In this document: positions 36,152 through 43,568 of the stretch, one piece after another | Layout of the letters: the number at the start of each line of letters is the position of its first letter | Position numbering within the stretch: position 1 is the stretch's first letter | Source: Shewanella inventionis | GTDB lineage: Bacteria > Pseudomonadota > Gammaproteobacteria > Enterobacterales > Shewanellaceae | Direction of reading: 5' to 3' | Assembly (NCBI RefSeq): GCF_014641855.1 | Contig: NZ_BMII01000008.1 | Location: 1-64,000, forward strand | DNA length: 64,000 bases | Notes under the pieces: generated by a model | The model's input: only the letters and a program-made list of their open reading frames with translations | Database searches by the model: none | Told to the model about the DNA's origin: nothing | Position numbers and translations under genes: made by a program

Positions 36152-36274
36152 TTATCTTTTCAACTCGTTTTTCAATTTATTTATGCTTTGAGTCCAATTC
36201 GCGAAGAGACTGGGCCTACATAATATGTACCTGTCCATTTTGACAACATTTGACTTAAGTGTTACATTTTGCAT
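36152..36274 (-). CDS. 40-aa peptide of the par operon
   Basis: 40 aa from ATG 36274, chosen because AAGGA lies 8 nt upstream. The sequence is basic with a Trp/Tyr-containing core (DRYILCRPSLFANWTQS) and a Lys-rich end. It stops 4 bp before the start of the 445-aa gene, so it may couple its translation. No family recognised. Confidence 0.5.
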   Translation of the reverse strand: MQNVTLKSNVVKMDRYILCRPSLFANWTQSINKLKNELKR

Positions 36275-36315
36275 GTTGATTTCCTTTTGCTTTAGCTGCT
36301 CTAGGGGTTGATGTT

Positions 36316-36337
36316 CGGGTGTATTGGCGTACACCCG
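36316..36337. other. intercistronic hairpin after parB
   Basis: A perfect 8-bp stem, CGGGTGTA / TACACCCG, with a 6-nt loop, directly after the parB stop. The minus strand lacks a T-run, so it is more likely an mRNA processing or stability element than a full terminator. Confidence 0.5.
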
Positions 36338-36349
36338 TAGTTTTTAAAT

Positions 36350-37450
36350 TTACGATTGTTGTAACTCTTTCAAGAATTTTTCAAATCTTTCTCTTTTTTC
36401 ATCAGTGAAGTTTTCCACTGTTACAGAAACCTTATACTTTAACTTTTGCTTATCAAGAGCCTTGTAAAGTGGGGTATCGTTGGACGTCTCGGCTTTCACT
36501 CTTTCAACTGGTAGTGAATCTTTCAATAACTTAAAAATTGTCGATTTGGATGTCCCAATGTCGATTTTCAGATTTGAAATAAATGTATCAATATCATCGG
36601 TTATCGAATATATTTTTTTACACATGTTAGCTAGTAGATCTAGATCTCTTGCAGAGAGTTCATTGGTAACTGGGAATAATCGGATCAAAGCGGGAGGTAT
36701 TGATGTCGCGCTATTGATGTATCGAGTCACCGTGGATTTGCTGACACTTTTAATTTTGGCAATTTCTGAATGAGAATATTTAAAATTATTCTGTAAATAC
36801 GCGAATTGCATACCTTTATCATAGATTGATTGCTCTTCAAACAAGGCTAGTTGCTCAATAAGTGCCTGTATGTCGCTGGCACTGATATCTCGAGCTTTGG
36901 TTACCGTAAAGTTTAGGCCTATACCAGCCTTTTCTGCAGCAAACAGTCTTCTAGAACCATCCCAATTTGAAATTCTCCCATCTTCTAGAACCTCACCGTA
37001 GCAGTTATAAAGCTGGCCTGTTGTTTTGAGACTGTCGATTAGATCTTTAGTATTAAATTCCGATAATGCTTCTTGCCAACGAGGGTTATCCTTCAGTACG
37101 ACTATTGAATCAGCTAATTGGGAATGAGGAATAAAAATCTCGTAGAAATCAACCACTCGACCTGAAGCTAATTCGATTTCTTTATGTTTGATTTTTTGTT
37201 CAGGCAACATTTCGCTGTCAACGTCAGTTAAATTTGTGCTTTCTTCAGATATGACTATCAGCTCATCATCTGTTTTTTCAGCGATTAACTTAGCGGAATT
37301 CAATGCATTATTATGAACATCCTTCGGGTTGGGGCGCCTATTTCTACTGCCTTTTTGAGTGTCTGCAGTAGATTTTCTCGCATCCTCAGCCGCTTTTGCT
37401 TTTTCAAGGACAGCTTTATTTACGCCAGGCACTAGAAAATCATAACTCAT
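36350..37450 (-). CDS. parB: ParB partition protein (type Ia)
   Basis: 366 aa. A long charged N-terminal part (~100 aa) comes before the ParB domain (SNWDGSRRLFAAEKAGIGL near 165-185). A helix-turn-helix follows near 225-250 (YSHSEIAKIKSVSKSTVTRYIN), then a C-terminal dimer region. This matches P1/SopB-type ParB. It binds centromere sites and stimulates ParA. It starts 3 bp after the parA stop. The 18-bp palindrome array to its left is the likely target. Confidence 0.9.
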   Translation of the reverse strand: MSYDFLVPGVNKAVLEKAKAAEDARKSTADTQKGSRNRRPNPKDVHNNALNSAKLIAEKTDDELIVISEESTNLTDVDSEMLPEQKIKHKEIELASGRVVDFYEIFIPHSQLADSIVVLKDNPRWQEALSEFNTKDLIDSLKTTGQLYNCYGEVLEDGRISNWDGSRRLFAAEKAGIGLNFTVTKARDISASDIQALIEQLALFEEQSIYDKGMQFAYLQNNFKYSHSEIAKIKSVSKSTVTRYINSATSIPPALIRLFPVTNELSARDLDLLANMCKKIYSITDDIDTFISNLKIDIGTSKSTIFKLLKDSLPVERVKAETSNDTPLYKALDKQKLKYKVSVTVENFTDEKRERFEKFLKELQQS

Positions 37451-37453
37451 AAT

Positions 37454-38644
37454 TTATTCCTTCCCTTCAAATTCATTGATCATTAATTCGAATTCAAATA
37501 CCAATGGTGTAATGGCTTGTTGGGCTTTAAGAAATGATGAACGGGTACCTTTAAATTCGTGCAATGACATATCGAAAATCGTACAACGCTGCTCAGCACA
37601 CGCAACTATTGCATCAGATCTTGGAATCGACGAGGTAAAATAATTTGCAGCCCCAGAGGCCTGTCTTAGCTTCTGTGATAATCGTGATTCTGCATTGGAA
37701 TTTGGCGTTATTGATGATATTAGCAACTTTGTTGTTTTGTAACCCTTATGCCCTAGATGTCTTAGGACCTTGTATGTCCTTGCTAAAAAACTGACATACA
37801 TACCTGCTGAATCCCAATCATATTCGCTCGGTCTGACAGGCATGATAAGATGTTCGGCAACATAATGAGCAGATAGATTAGCTGCGACAAAGTGCGGTGG
37901 TGTATCGATGAGGATGATGTCATATTGATCTCTGACTGCCTCAATAACCCGCTCTAAATCTTTATAACATTGATATTCTTCGCCATCTTTGGCGGCTGAT
38001 TCTTTTTCCCTTACATAGATGTCATATCCACGGTCCCGATCTCCAGAGACAATAACGTCAAGATTTGGGAAGTTTGTTTTTTTGATTGATAGTGATAATT
38101 TTTCTTCAAACTCGGCATCAGTACCCTCATGCATCATAAGGTCACCAATAGTGATGTCTTCTACCTGAATATTAGGCACCAGCTGTGAGCTGGCAGTCTT
38201 TTGTGGGTCCAAATCAATAACTAGTGTTTTATAAATACGTGAAGGAATACTTGAAATCCCAGTTGCTAACAATGTGGTAGTGCTTGTTTTACCGCTACCC
38301 CCCTTCAAAATACCAATCAAGACTACTTGAGCCCGTGTAAGTTTGCGCTCAACTTTACCGGTGCGTTTAATTTCGAAATATTGTTTAATTTTATTAAGAT
38401 CTTGTTGGTTTATACGCCACGCATTGCCATCTTTGTAATCGATACCAAGTTCGTCGCAAATTTTATTGATGATGCGACCAGTTCTGGCTTCAGGTACCGC
38501 TGAAATTACTTCACGCTGATTATAGTTTCGATAAAATTTTCCATTTGGCGCATCACCACATGAATAAGTTGTTATGTGGTCGTAACTGATACCCGCATAG
38601 CTTTGTGCAAGGGCATCAAGTTTATTTTGTGTTTCTTGGCTCAT
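37454..38644 (-). CDS. parA: ParA partition ATPase (type Ia)
   Basis: 396 aa. A ~100-aa N-terminal domain for specific DNA binding precedes the deviant Walker A box KGGSGKT at 114-120 (preceded by GILKGG). Walker A' DLDPQ and Walker B LIDTPPHF follow. The length and N-terminal extension match P1 ParA/F SopA, which autoregulate their promoters. The large inverted repeat at 38735-38773 is the likely operator. Plasmid partition partner of the downstream ParB. Confidence 0.95.
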   Translation of the reverse strand: MSQETQNKLDALAQSYAGISYDHITTYSCGDAPNGKFYRNYNQREVISAVPEARTGRIINKICDELGIDYKDGNAWRINQQDLNKIKQYFEIKRTGKVERKLTRAQVVLIGILKGGSGKTSTTTLLATGISSIPSRIYKTLVIDLDPQKTASSQLVPNIQVEDITIGDLMMHEGTDAEFEEKLSLSIKKTNFPNLDVIVSGDRDRGYDIYVREKESAAKDGEEYQCYKDLERVIEAVRDQYDIILIDTPPHFVAANLSAHYVAEHLIMPVRPSEYDWDSAGMYVSFLARTYKVLRHLGHKGYKTTKLLISSITPNSNAESRLSQKLRQASGAANYFTSSIPRSDAIVACAEQRCTIFDMSLHEFKGTRSSFLKAQQAITPLVFEFELMINEFEGKE

Positions 38645-38734
38645 TTATGTTCACCTTAATCAATGTCAGACCGTTAGCATCATTTTTGGCTTTTAACACC
38701 ATTTATCGATACGTTACACCACTTTTAACGCCAT

Positions 38735-38773
38735 TGCATCACTTTTTGATGTTTTGTTGCAAAAAGTGATGCA
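38735..38773. promoter_or_regulatory. parA operator inverted repeat
   Basis: Perfect 14-bp arms TGCATCACTTTTTG and CAAAAAGTGATGCA, 11 bp apart, about 90 bp upstream of the parA ATG. Degenerate partial copies (CATCATTTTTGG, CACCACTTTTAA) lie between it and the gene, as expected for a type Ia ParA operator. Confidence 0.75.
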
Positions 38774-38902
38774 GCACTAGATTTTTAGTCCAAAAATTTA
38801 ATTTGCAGCACGCACCATTGCAAAAATATGATTGTTATTTTGGTAACAAAACCCAATAATAAACTTCTTGACTTTAACACAAATACACTTATCATGTAAT
38901 TG

Positions 38903-38982
38903 TTAAGTTGATACCTTACATGTTCCATGTGGCTGATAAATCTATACCTCTCCCTTTTGGCTTATCAGCCACATCTTTTTTT
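38903..38982 (+). ncRNA. candidate small RNA between par and the IS element
   Basis: A promoter-like TTGACT (38868-38873) and TATCAT (38890-38895), 16 bp apart, would start an RNA near 38903. It would end at a strong terminator: 13-bp stem ATGTGGCTGATAA / TTATCAGCCACAT (38927-38974) with T7. The ~80-nt transcript has no reading frame. No known RNA family recognised; the 21-nt loop could be a regulatory target-pairing region. Confidence 0.5.
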
Positions 38983-39126
38983 CCCCTCCAACAAATCCTA
39001 CCAAAAACTATAACCAAAACAGTTGAGTAAACATTTTTCATTAAACAGCCGCAACTCTTAGTTGATATATTTCGTTTGTTCGGATATGATGAATTTCGTA
39101 ATTTATTCGAGCAAATGAGGTTTCTT

Positions 39127-39270
39127 ATGCAAGCTAAGCAACATGGTTATTACAAAGTTGGCGTTAATACCAAAGGAACTCCGCGAATTTGGCTACAAGG
39201 AGGCAATCTTACTGCGGCCAACTTCACCAAAGGTCAGCCATATGAAACTATTTTAGCAATTTCGCCGTAA
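39127..39270 (+). CDS. short AbrB/SymE-like protein, probably truncated by the IS
   Basis: 47 aa from ATG 39127 (GAGG 6 nt upstream). The stretch NTKGTPRIWLQGGNLTAANF resembles the small beta-barrel N-terminal domain of plasmid and phage proteins that begin KGTPRIWLEG..L...GF.PG. The frame ends at a TAA just 2 bp before the left-end hairpin of the IS200/IS605 element, so the original C-terminus was probably lost to insertion. Confidence 0.45.
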   Translation: MQAKQHGYYKVGVNTKGTPRIWLQGGNLTAANFTKGQPYETILAISP

Positions 39271-39319
39271 ACCCTCGCCCAAACTGGGCGGGGATATAAG
39301 GCGTAAGACGCAAAGCGGC

Positions 39320-39748
39320 TTAATCTGGCGTTGATTGACTCTCTACATAAGCCTTTAATGTTTCGATTGTTGCGCCTCCTGCCGTACAAGCAAAGTAAGA
39401 GCGTGACCACAGAGCCGCACTTTTGCTTTGCCTTGTAAGGTGCGTATTCTGCAATCTCAACATTCTTGATGAAATAGATTTAAGGTTGTTGACCATTACA
39501 CTAACTGACAATTTTGGCGGGTACGCTATCAGCAAGTGAACGTGATCCTGTTCGCCATCCATCTCGAACAATTCACATTCAAGCTTTACACACGCCGATT
39601 CAAAAGCCTCTCTCAACTGCTCGATCATAATCCCTGTAAACAGTTTGCGTCGATATTTCGTTGTAAACACCAAATGCACCACCAACTTACTAACACTATG
39701 TCTTTTCTTGAGATAGCCATTCAGCTGATCACTATCAAACACACTCAC
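39320..39748 (-). CDS. tnpA: IS200/IS605 TnpA Y1 transposase
   Basis: 142 aa. HUH motif HVH at residues 69-71 (DGEQDHVHLLIAY). The catalytic Tyr is in LKAYVESQ near 134. Length and motifs are complete. TnpA cuts single-stranded ends beside the hairpins and moves the element as a circle. It is transcribed away from tnpB, with both starts 57 bp apart. Confidence 0.93.
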   Translation of the reverse strand: MSVFDSDQLNGYLKKRHSVSKLVVHLVFTTKYRRKLFTGIMIEQLREAFESACVKLECELFEMDGEQDHVHLLIAYPPKLSVSVMVNNLKSISSRMLRLQNTHLTRQSKSAALWSRSYFACTAGGATIETLKAYVESQSTPD

Positions 39749-39805
39749 TTTACAATTACCTTTTTAAGCCATAGAATACGGGCATTCTACACATGAGCAC
39801 TGAAA

Positions 39806-40948
39806 ATGCTAAGAGCAACAAAAGTACGCATTTACCCGACACAAGATCAAGCTGGGTTTTTAATTGCCCAGTTTGGCGCTGTGCGCTTTGCGTATAACAA
39901 AGCACTGCATTTAAAGTCTCATATGTACCGCAAGCATGGTGTCACACTGAATCCTAAAAAGGACATCAAGCCACTGCTTGCCGTTGCTAAGAAATCGCGC
40001 AAGTACCACTGGTTGAAGCAATATGACTCTATTGCCTTGCAGCAATCTGTTATTAACCTTCACCAAGCCTTTGATAACTTCTTTAACCCTAAATTAAGAG
40101 CCAGGCACCCAAACTTTAAGCGTAGGCATGGAAAGCAATCGAGCTATCACTGCGTTGGTGTTAAGGTGCTTGATGGTGCAATTAAGTTACCTAAGATGAA
40201 ACCCGTCAAAGCCAATATCCATCGTGAGATAATTGGTCAGGTTAAAAGTATCACTCTCAGCTTGAGCAAGACGGGTAAGTTTTATGCGTCAATCCTTGTG
40301 GACGATGGCATTGAAGCTCCTACTTTGATTCACTCAATCAATAAAGTTACTGGTATTGATCTAGGTCTGTCACACTTTGCGATTGAGTCAAATGGCAGAA
40401 AGACAGCCAATCCAAGATTTGTAAAACGAGCAGAGAAGAATCTAAGACGTAAGCAGCGTCAGCTATCCAGAAAAGCAAAAGGCAGCGCCAATCGTGCGAA
40501 AGCTCGAATTCTTGTCGCTAAATGCCATGAAAAGGTAGCGAATGCTCGCGCTGATTTTCAACACAAACTCTCTCGAACTCTCGTTGGCGAAAACCAAGCA
40601 GTGATAGTTGAGACATTGAAATCGGCAAACATGATGAAAAACCGCAAGCTAGCAAAACACATAGCAGATGCCTCATGGCATAGCTTTGTTGTTAAGCTGG
40701 AGTACAAGTTGAAAGAACAAGGCAAGCATCTTGTTAAGCTCGACCAGTGGTACGCCAGCTCTAAAACTTGTCATTGCTGCGGTCATAAAATGGATGATAT
40801 GCCCTTATCAGTTCGCAAGTGGGATTGTCCGTCGTGCGGAACTACAGATATAGACCGCGACTTAAATGCCGCCCTTAATATCCGCGATAAAGGCATTCTA
40901 GAATTAAAGGCGGTTGGACAATCGTCTCTGCTTATGGAAGCTGCGTAA
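39806..40948 (+). CDS. tnpB: TnpB RNA-guided nuclease of IS605
   Basis: 380 aa. The N-terminal helix-turn-helix region (LRATKVRIYPTQDQAGFL) leads into RuvC motifs: D in GIDLGLSHF near 183, E in VIVETLKSANM near 267 and D in DRDLNAALNI near 350. The zinc ribbon is CHCCGHK...CPSCG. All catalytic residues look intact, so it may be an active guide-RNA-dependent nuclease. It precedes the putative omega RNA at 40949-41045. Confidence 0.93.
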   Translation: MLRATKVRIYPTQDQAGFLIAQFGAVRFAYNKALHLKSHMYRKHGVTLNPKKDIKPLLAVAKKSRKYHWLKQYDSIALQQSVINLHQAFDNFFNPKLRARHPNFKRRHGKQSSYHCVGVKVLDGAIKLPKMKPVKANIHREIIGQVKSITLSLSKTGKFYASILVDDGIEAPTLIHSINKVTGIDLGLSHFAIESNGRKTANPRFVKRAEKNLRRKQRQLSRKAKGSANRAKARILVAKCHEKVANARADFQHKLSRTLVGENQAVIVETLKSANMMKNRKLAKHIADASWHSFVVKLEYKLKEQGKHLVKLDQWYASSKTCHCCGHKMDDMPLSVRKWDCPSCGTTDIDRDLNAALNIRDKGILELKAVGQSSLLMEAA

Positions 40949-41045
40949 GTCTCGATACTATCGAGCAACGGCTAACGAAATAAGAAGCATCGCACGATAG
41001 GGCGGTGAGTAGTCACGCCCGTTTTGAGCTTACGCCTTGGGCAAA
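40949..41045 (+). ncRNA. putative TnpB omega RNA at the right end
   Basis: In IS605 elements the guide RNA overlaps the 3' end of tnpB and the right end. Here the ~97 bp after the tnpB stop are structured: GGGCGGTGAGTAGTCACGCCC has GGGCG / CGCCC arms, and TCGATACTATCGA is another short hairpin. The guide would begin just beyond the transposon end, near 41045. Inferred from the family. Confidence 0.5.
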
Positions 41046-41153
41046 TTAACTAGACAAAAACACAACTACTGAAGAGGCCTCGACTTCGCGCATACACATA
41101 AGCGTTTTTGAGGCTAACGTTTAACCAAACGCAATGCATGATAAAATTTACAT

Positions 41154-41657
41154 TTAAAATAACTTTATGTATTGAACCTGAAAGTAAGCCTTTTCATTGG
41201 CCTTTATATTGCGCAAGTGTTCCTTAGCTATTTGTGAAGCATTGTCGGGTTCAAGCAACAATAATTCTGAAAGCGCTCCCTTCATCAGCAACCATTCGTC
41301 AGCCAGCTCCTTTTCATTTAGCTCGGCTGCTAAGTTTTTTTCGGTAGAACTGTACAACCAAATGATGTTTTCAAGTAATTGAAACGCATATTTACCTGGA
41401 TTGGCAGTCGTGATCATTACAATTAAACTATCTAGCGAGCGCCTAGTTAGGTACCAATTTTTAATATAATTTTCTTTGCTAATTGGCTCATCAAATAAAT
41501 ATCTACAGTATCTTAACCTACCAAACAAAAGACCTAAGACTTTTTCTCTGTTGGTTATTTTGGCAAGGATAACGAGGTGCGATTGTTTGAAATAAGCATA
41601 CAAACCATTAATCACGGACGCATTTTTTTGCTTCCTGCGTAGCTTTATTTGACTCAT
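41154..41657 (-). CDS. hypothetical protein
   Basis: 167 aa from ATG 41657 (ATG 41669 is an alternative; neither has a strong ribosome site). It is mostly helical with a basic N-terminus (MSQIKLRRKQKN) and Leu-rich helices. No family recognised. It is a single minus-strand gene between the IS element and the remnant at 41745, and it is not obviously cotranscribed with the sulfur-modification genes. Confidence 0.5.
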   Translation of the reverse strand: MSQIKLRRKQKNASVINGLYAYFKQSHLVILAKITNREKVLGLLFGRLRYCRYLFDEPISKENYIKNWYLTRRSLDSLIVMITTANPGKYAFQLLENIIWLYSSTEKNLAAELNEKELADEWLLMKGALSELLLLEPDNASQIAKEHLRNIKANEKAYFQVQYIKLF

Positions 41658-41744
41658 AACGGTTACCAAAACGAATTATAAACTACATATAAAGTACATT
41701 AAAACCCCTCTAAATGCACCCCAAAACATTACATTTGGTTAAAT

Positions 41745-41882
41745 ATGGTAGAAATTGAAATAGACGTCCGGCTTTCGTTTAAGGCTTGGGAGGAAACCAG
41801 GAATAACAATAAGGCCAGTATTAATTGGAAGTTTGATGTAGTTAACGCCCGGTCGAGCTCAACCGAGCTTATGGTTTGTTAA
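41745..41882 (+). pseudogene. possible remnant of an IS630-type transposase C-terminus
   Basis: A 45-aa frame containing AWEETRNNNKASINWKF and then DVVNAR. IS630 transposases end with W...RN..KA.INW.FT..DAR.KL..LYP, so this looks like a decayed tail; the final K-L-Y-P is missing. No other part of an element was found. Intergenic DNA on both sides (41670-41744 and 41883-41919) is otherwise featureless. Confidence 0.35.
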
Positions 41883-41919
41883 ACGACAGAATTAATTCTG
41901 ATTCGGACTCCTCGTTAGA

Positions 41920-42228
41920 TCAACATGGGGTAAATGATAGCTTGAATATTATTTGCTTATGCACATCGCTTACGTCATCTTCTATCGCATCGTCGTTTTC
42001 AACCCACTCCACTTTGGTTGATTCACTTAATGAGGTGCTGTGAACATCAACAATTGTGACATGTTCAATTTGTGCAACGTAATATGGTAAATCACGCTCA
42101 ATACTTTGTTCTATAGTCCTGATCTCCAACTCACCAGTAAACATACCTTTGCTAGCGGCATCGATAGCTCTTCTAATGTACAACATCGCATCTGGACATC
42201 TCGAAGCCTTTAGGTCAAATATCTGCAT
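41920..42228 (-). CDS. TusA-like sulfur-carrier protein
   Basis: 102 aa. The start MQIFDLKASRCPDAMLYIRRA matches the TusA/SirA fold: strand, D, then RCP with the persulfide-carrying Cys at residue 11, and R-x-x near the helix. RDLPYYVAQIEHV aligns with RDIPGFCTFMEHE of E. coli TusA. The usual CPxP reads CPDA, so the second Pro is missing. TusA takes sulfur from the IscS desulfurase and passes it on, mainly for tRNA thiolation. Here it lies 10 bp downstream of a DndB-like gene and close to a DndC-like gene, which suggests it feeds that enzyme. Confidence 0.68.
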   Translation of the reverse strand: MQIFDLKASRCPDAMLYIRRAIDAASKGMFTGELEIRTIEQSIERDLPYYVAQIEHVTIVDVHSTSLSESTKVEWVENDDAIEDDVSDVHKQIIFKLSFTPC

Positions 42229-42238
42229 TACTAATCCC

Positions 42239-43414
42239 TCAAACCAATTCTGCGGCTGGTAATAATCTGATTGACTGACAAATCACTGCCGCAAGACGCT
42301 TTTCTGATGACTTTACAATTTTAATTTTGCCATCAATTTCTTTGTTGAATACTCCTTTCTTCAACCATAATTCATTGGATTTATCGCAAATCGGCAATTC
42401 CCCAATCCGTTCTAGCGGTGCAAAATTCAACTCTGACAGGCCATTTTCTAGCGCATCTTCAATAATCGAACGACCAACCCACGCCAATGCTTTAAGTCCT
42501 ATCGCACAAGTCAATATATTGCTGTTTAACGCCTGTTTCCACGCACCTAAATCAGAGTTATGTATTTCAGCAAATGGCAGTACCGAGTAAAGCTTCTCTA
42601 TGTATTGTGCGATTAATACTTTATATAATTCGTAGCTATCTTCCTCAGACAAAACCGAATTAACAGCTTTTTTACTTGTACTAGAAGCCACAATAATGGA
42701 AATAAAATCGCTTACATTTGCTAGCGTGAATATTTGCCCTGTTGACAACTTGCCATTCACCGCAACGCCACCAGCAAAGGGCAACCCTAGTTGATCTGTT
42801 GTGTCCATTATATCGTTAGCCAGGCAGCTTAAACGGGTTTCACTATCAAACCAAATTGATTGGCTTGAGTTCGGGCGCTTAAGATTCAGATGCAAATCGG
42901 CAAAAATCTGTGTAACAAATTTTGATGAGTCTCGGATCTTATTTGTACCTACCACCACAATTTTCACATCAAGATGATGTTCGGCTAAATCAGGCCTTAC
43001 AGTTAATGCCTTTGTAATACCGCTTAACCGACCTTGCCCATCAATCATTAACCGATCCGTTCCAGCTTGAAGGACTGCCTTGTAGAGTTTTACGGACCCA
43101 AAATCAATATCCAGTGGTGTAAGGTCAAGTTGAGATACCACGAGAATAACACCAGGAAAAAACGTGTTATTCCTCTTAATTAGATACTCGCAAATGGCAT
43201 TAACCCTTAGCTTATCTGCATTACGCTGAAGTCTCTCGCGCTCTGGTATTGTTTCATCTTCTATGTCAATAAATTCAACACACTGAGCATAAGTCAACTT
43301 GGTATTGAATGTTTGCCCAATGCCTTCTTGACCTGCCATAACTAACATCGATAAATCAGAATGTGCTGTTATCGAATAATTAGGGATATGCATCTCTTGT
43401 TCTATGTTGTTCAT
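42239..43414 (-). CDS. DndB-like DGQHR-family protein
   Basis: 391 aa. The signature IDGQGRLSGITKA at residues 124-136 is a variant (DGQGR) of the DGQHR motif of DndB proteins. Surrounding sequence (FFPGVILVVSQLDL, FADLHLNLKRPNSSQSIWFD) also fits that family. DndB in phosphorothioate DNA modification acts as a transcriptional regulator of the dnd genes and influences modification frequency. It shares a divergent promoter region with the DndC-like gene and is cotranscribed with the TusA-like gene. It is a good candidate for the regulator acting on the GCAACCC element. Confidence 0.8.
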   Translation of the reverse strand: MNNIEQEMHIPNYSITAHSDLSMLVMAGQEGIGQTFNTKLTYAQCVEFIDIEDETIPERERLQRNADKLRVNAICEYLIKRNNTFFPGVILVVSQLDLTPLDIDFGSVKLYKAVLQAGTDRLMIDGQGRLSGITKALTVRPDLAEHHLDVKIVVVGTNKIRDSSKFVTQIFADLHLNLKRPNSSQSIWFDSETRLSCLANDIMDTTDQLGLPFAGGVAVNGKLSTGQIFTLANVSDFISIIVASSTSKKAVNSVLSEEDSYELYKVLIAQYIEKLYSVLPFAEIHNSDLGAWKQALNSNILTCAIGLKALAWVGRSIIEDALENGLSELNFAPLERIGELPICDKSNELWLKKGVFNKEIDGKIKIVKSSEKRLAAVICQSIRLLPAAELV

Positions 43415-43446
43415 GTAATTGCCTTAAGTTTCTCAACGTTTAATTG

Positions 43447-43536
43447 ATACTAATACAGCACAACCGGAAGCGCAACCCTTAACTGATATAAATATATCAA
43501 ATAAAGATTGCAACCCACAATTGATACTGTTATCTT
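43447..43536. promoter_or_regulatory. divergent promoters with two GCAACCC operators
   Basis: For the DndB-like gene (minus): TTGCGC (43470-43475) and TAGTAT (43447-43452), 17 bp apart, with GCAACCCTTAACTGATA at 43472-43488. For the DndC-like gene (plus): TTGCAA (43508-43513) and TATCTT (43531-43536), 17 bp apart, with GCAACCCACAATTGATA at 43510-43526. Between them is an inverted repeat, TGATATA-AA-TATATCA (43484-43499). Confidence 0.75.
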
Positions 43537-43568
43537 TGTCACATGTATTTTTACTCGGTATAAACATC

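Larger units (their letters stand above)
39271..41045. mobile_element. IS200/IS605-family element (tnpA and tnpB, divergent)
   Basis: The element holds a Y1 transposase and a TnpB gene transcribed outward from a shared centre. The left end has a hairpin, CGCCCA-AAC-TGGGCG (39276-39290). AAGGCGTAAG at 39298 and its inverse CTTACGCCTT at 41029 mark the two sub-terminal ends. Exact ends and the tetranucleotide target were not resolved. Confidence 0.85.
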
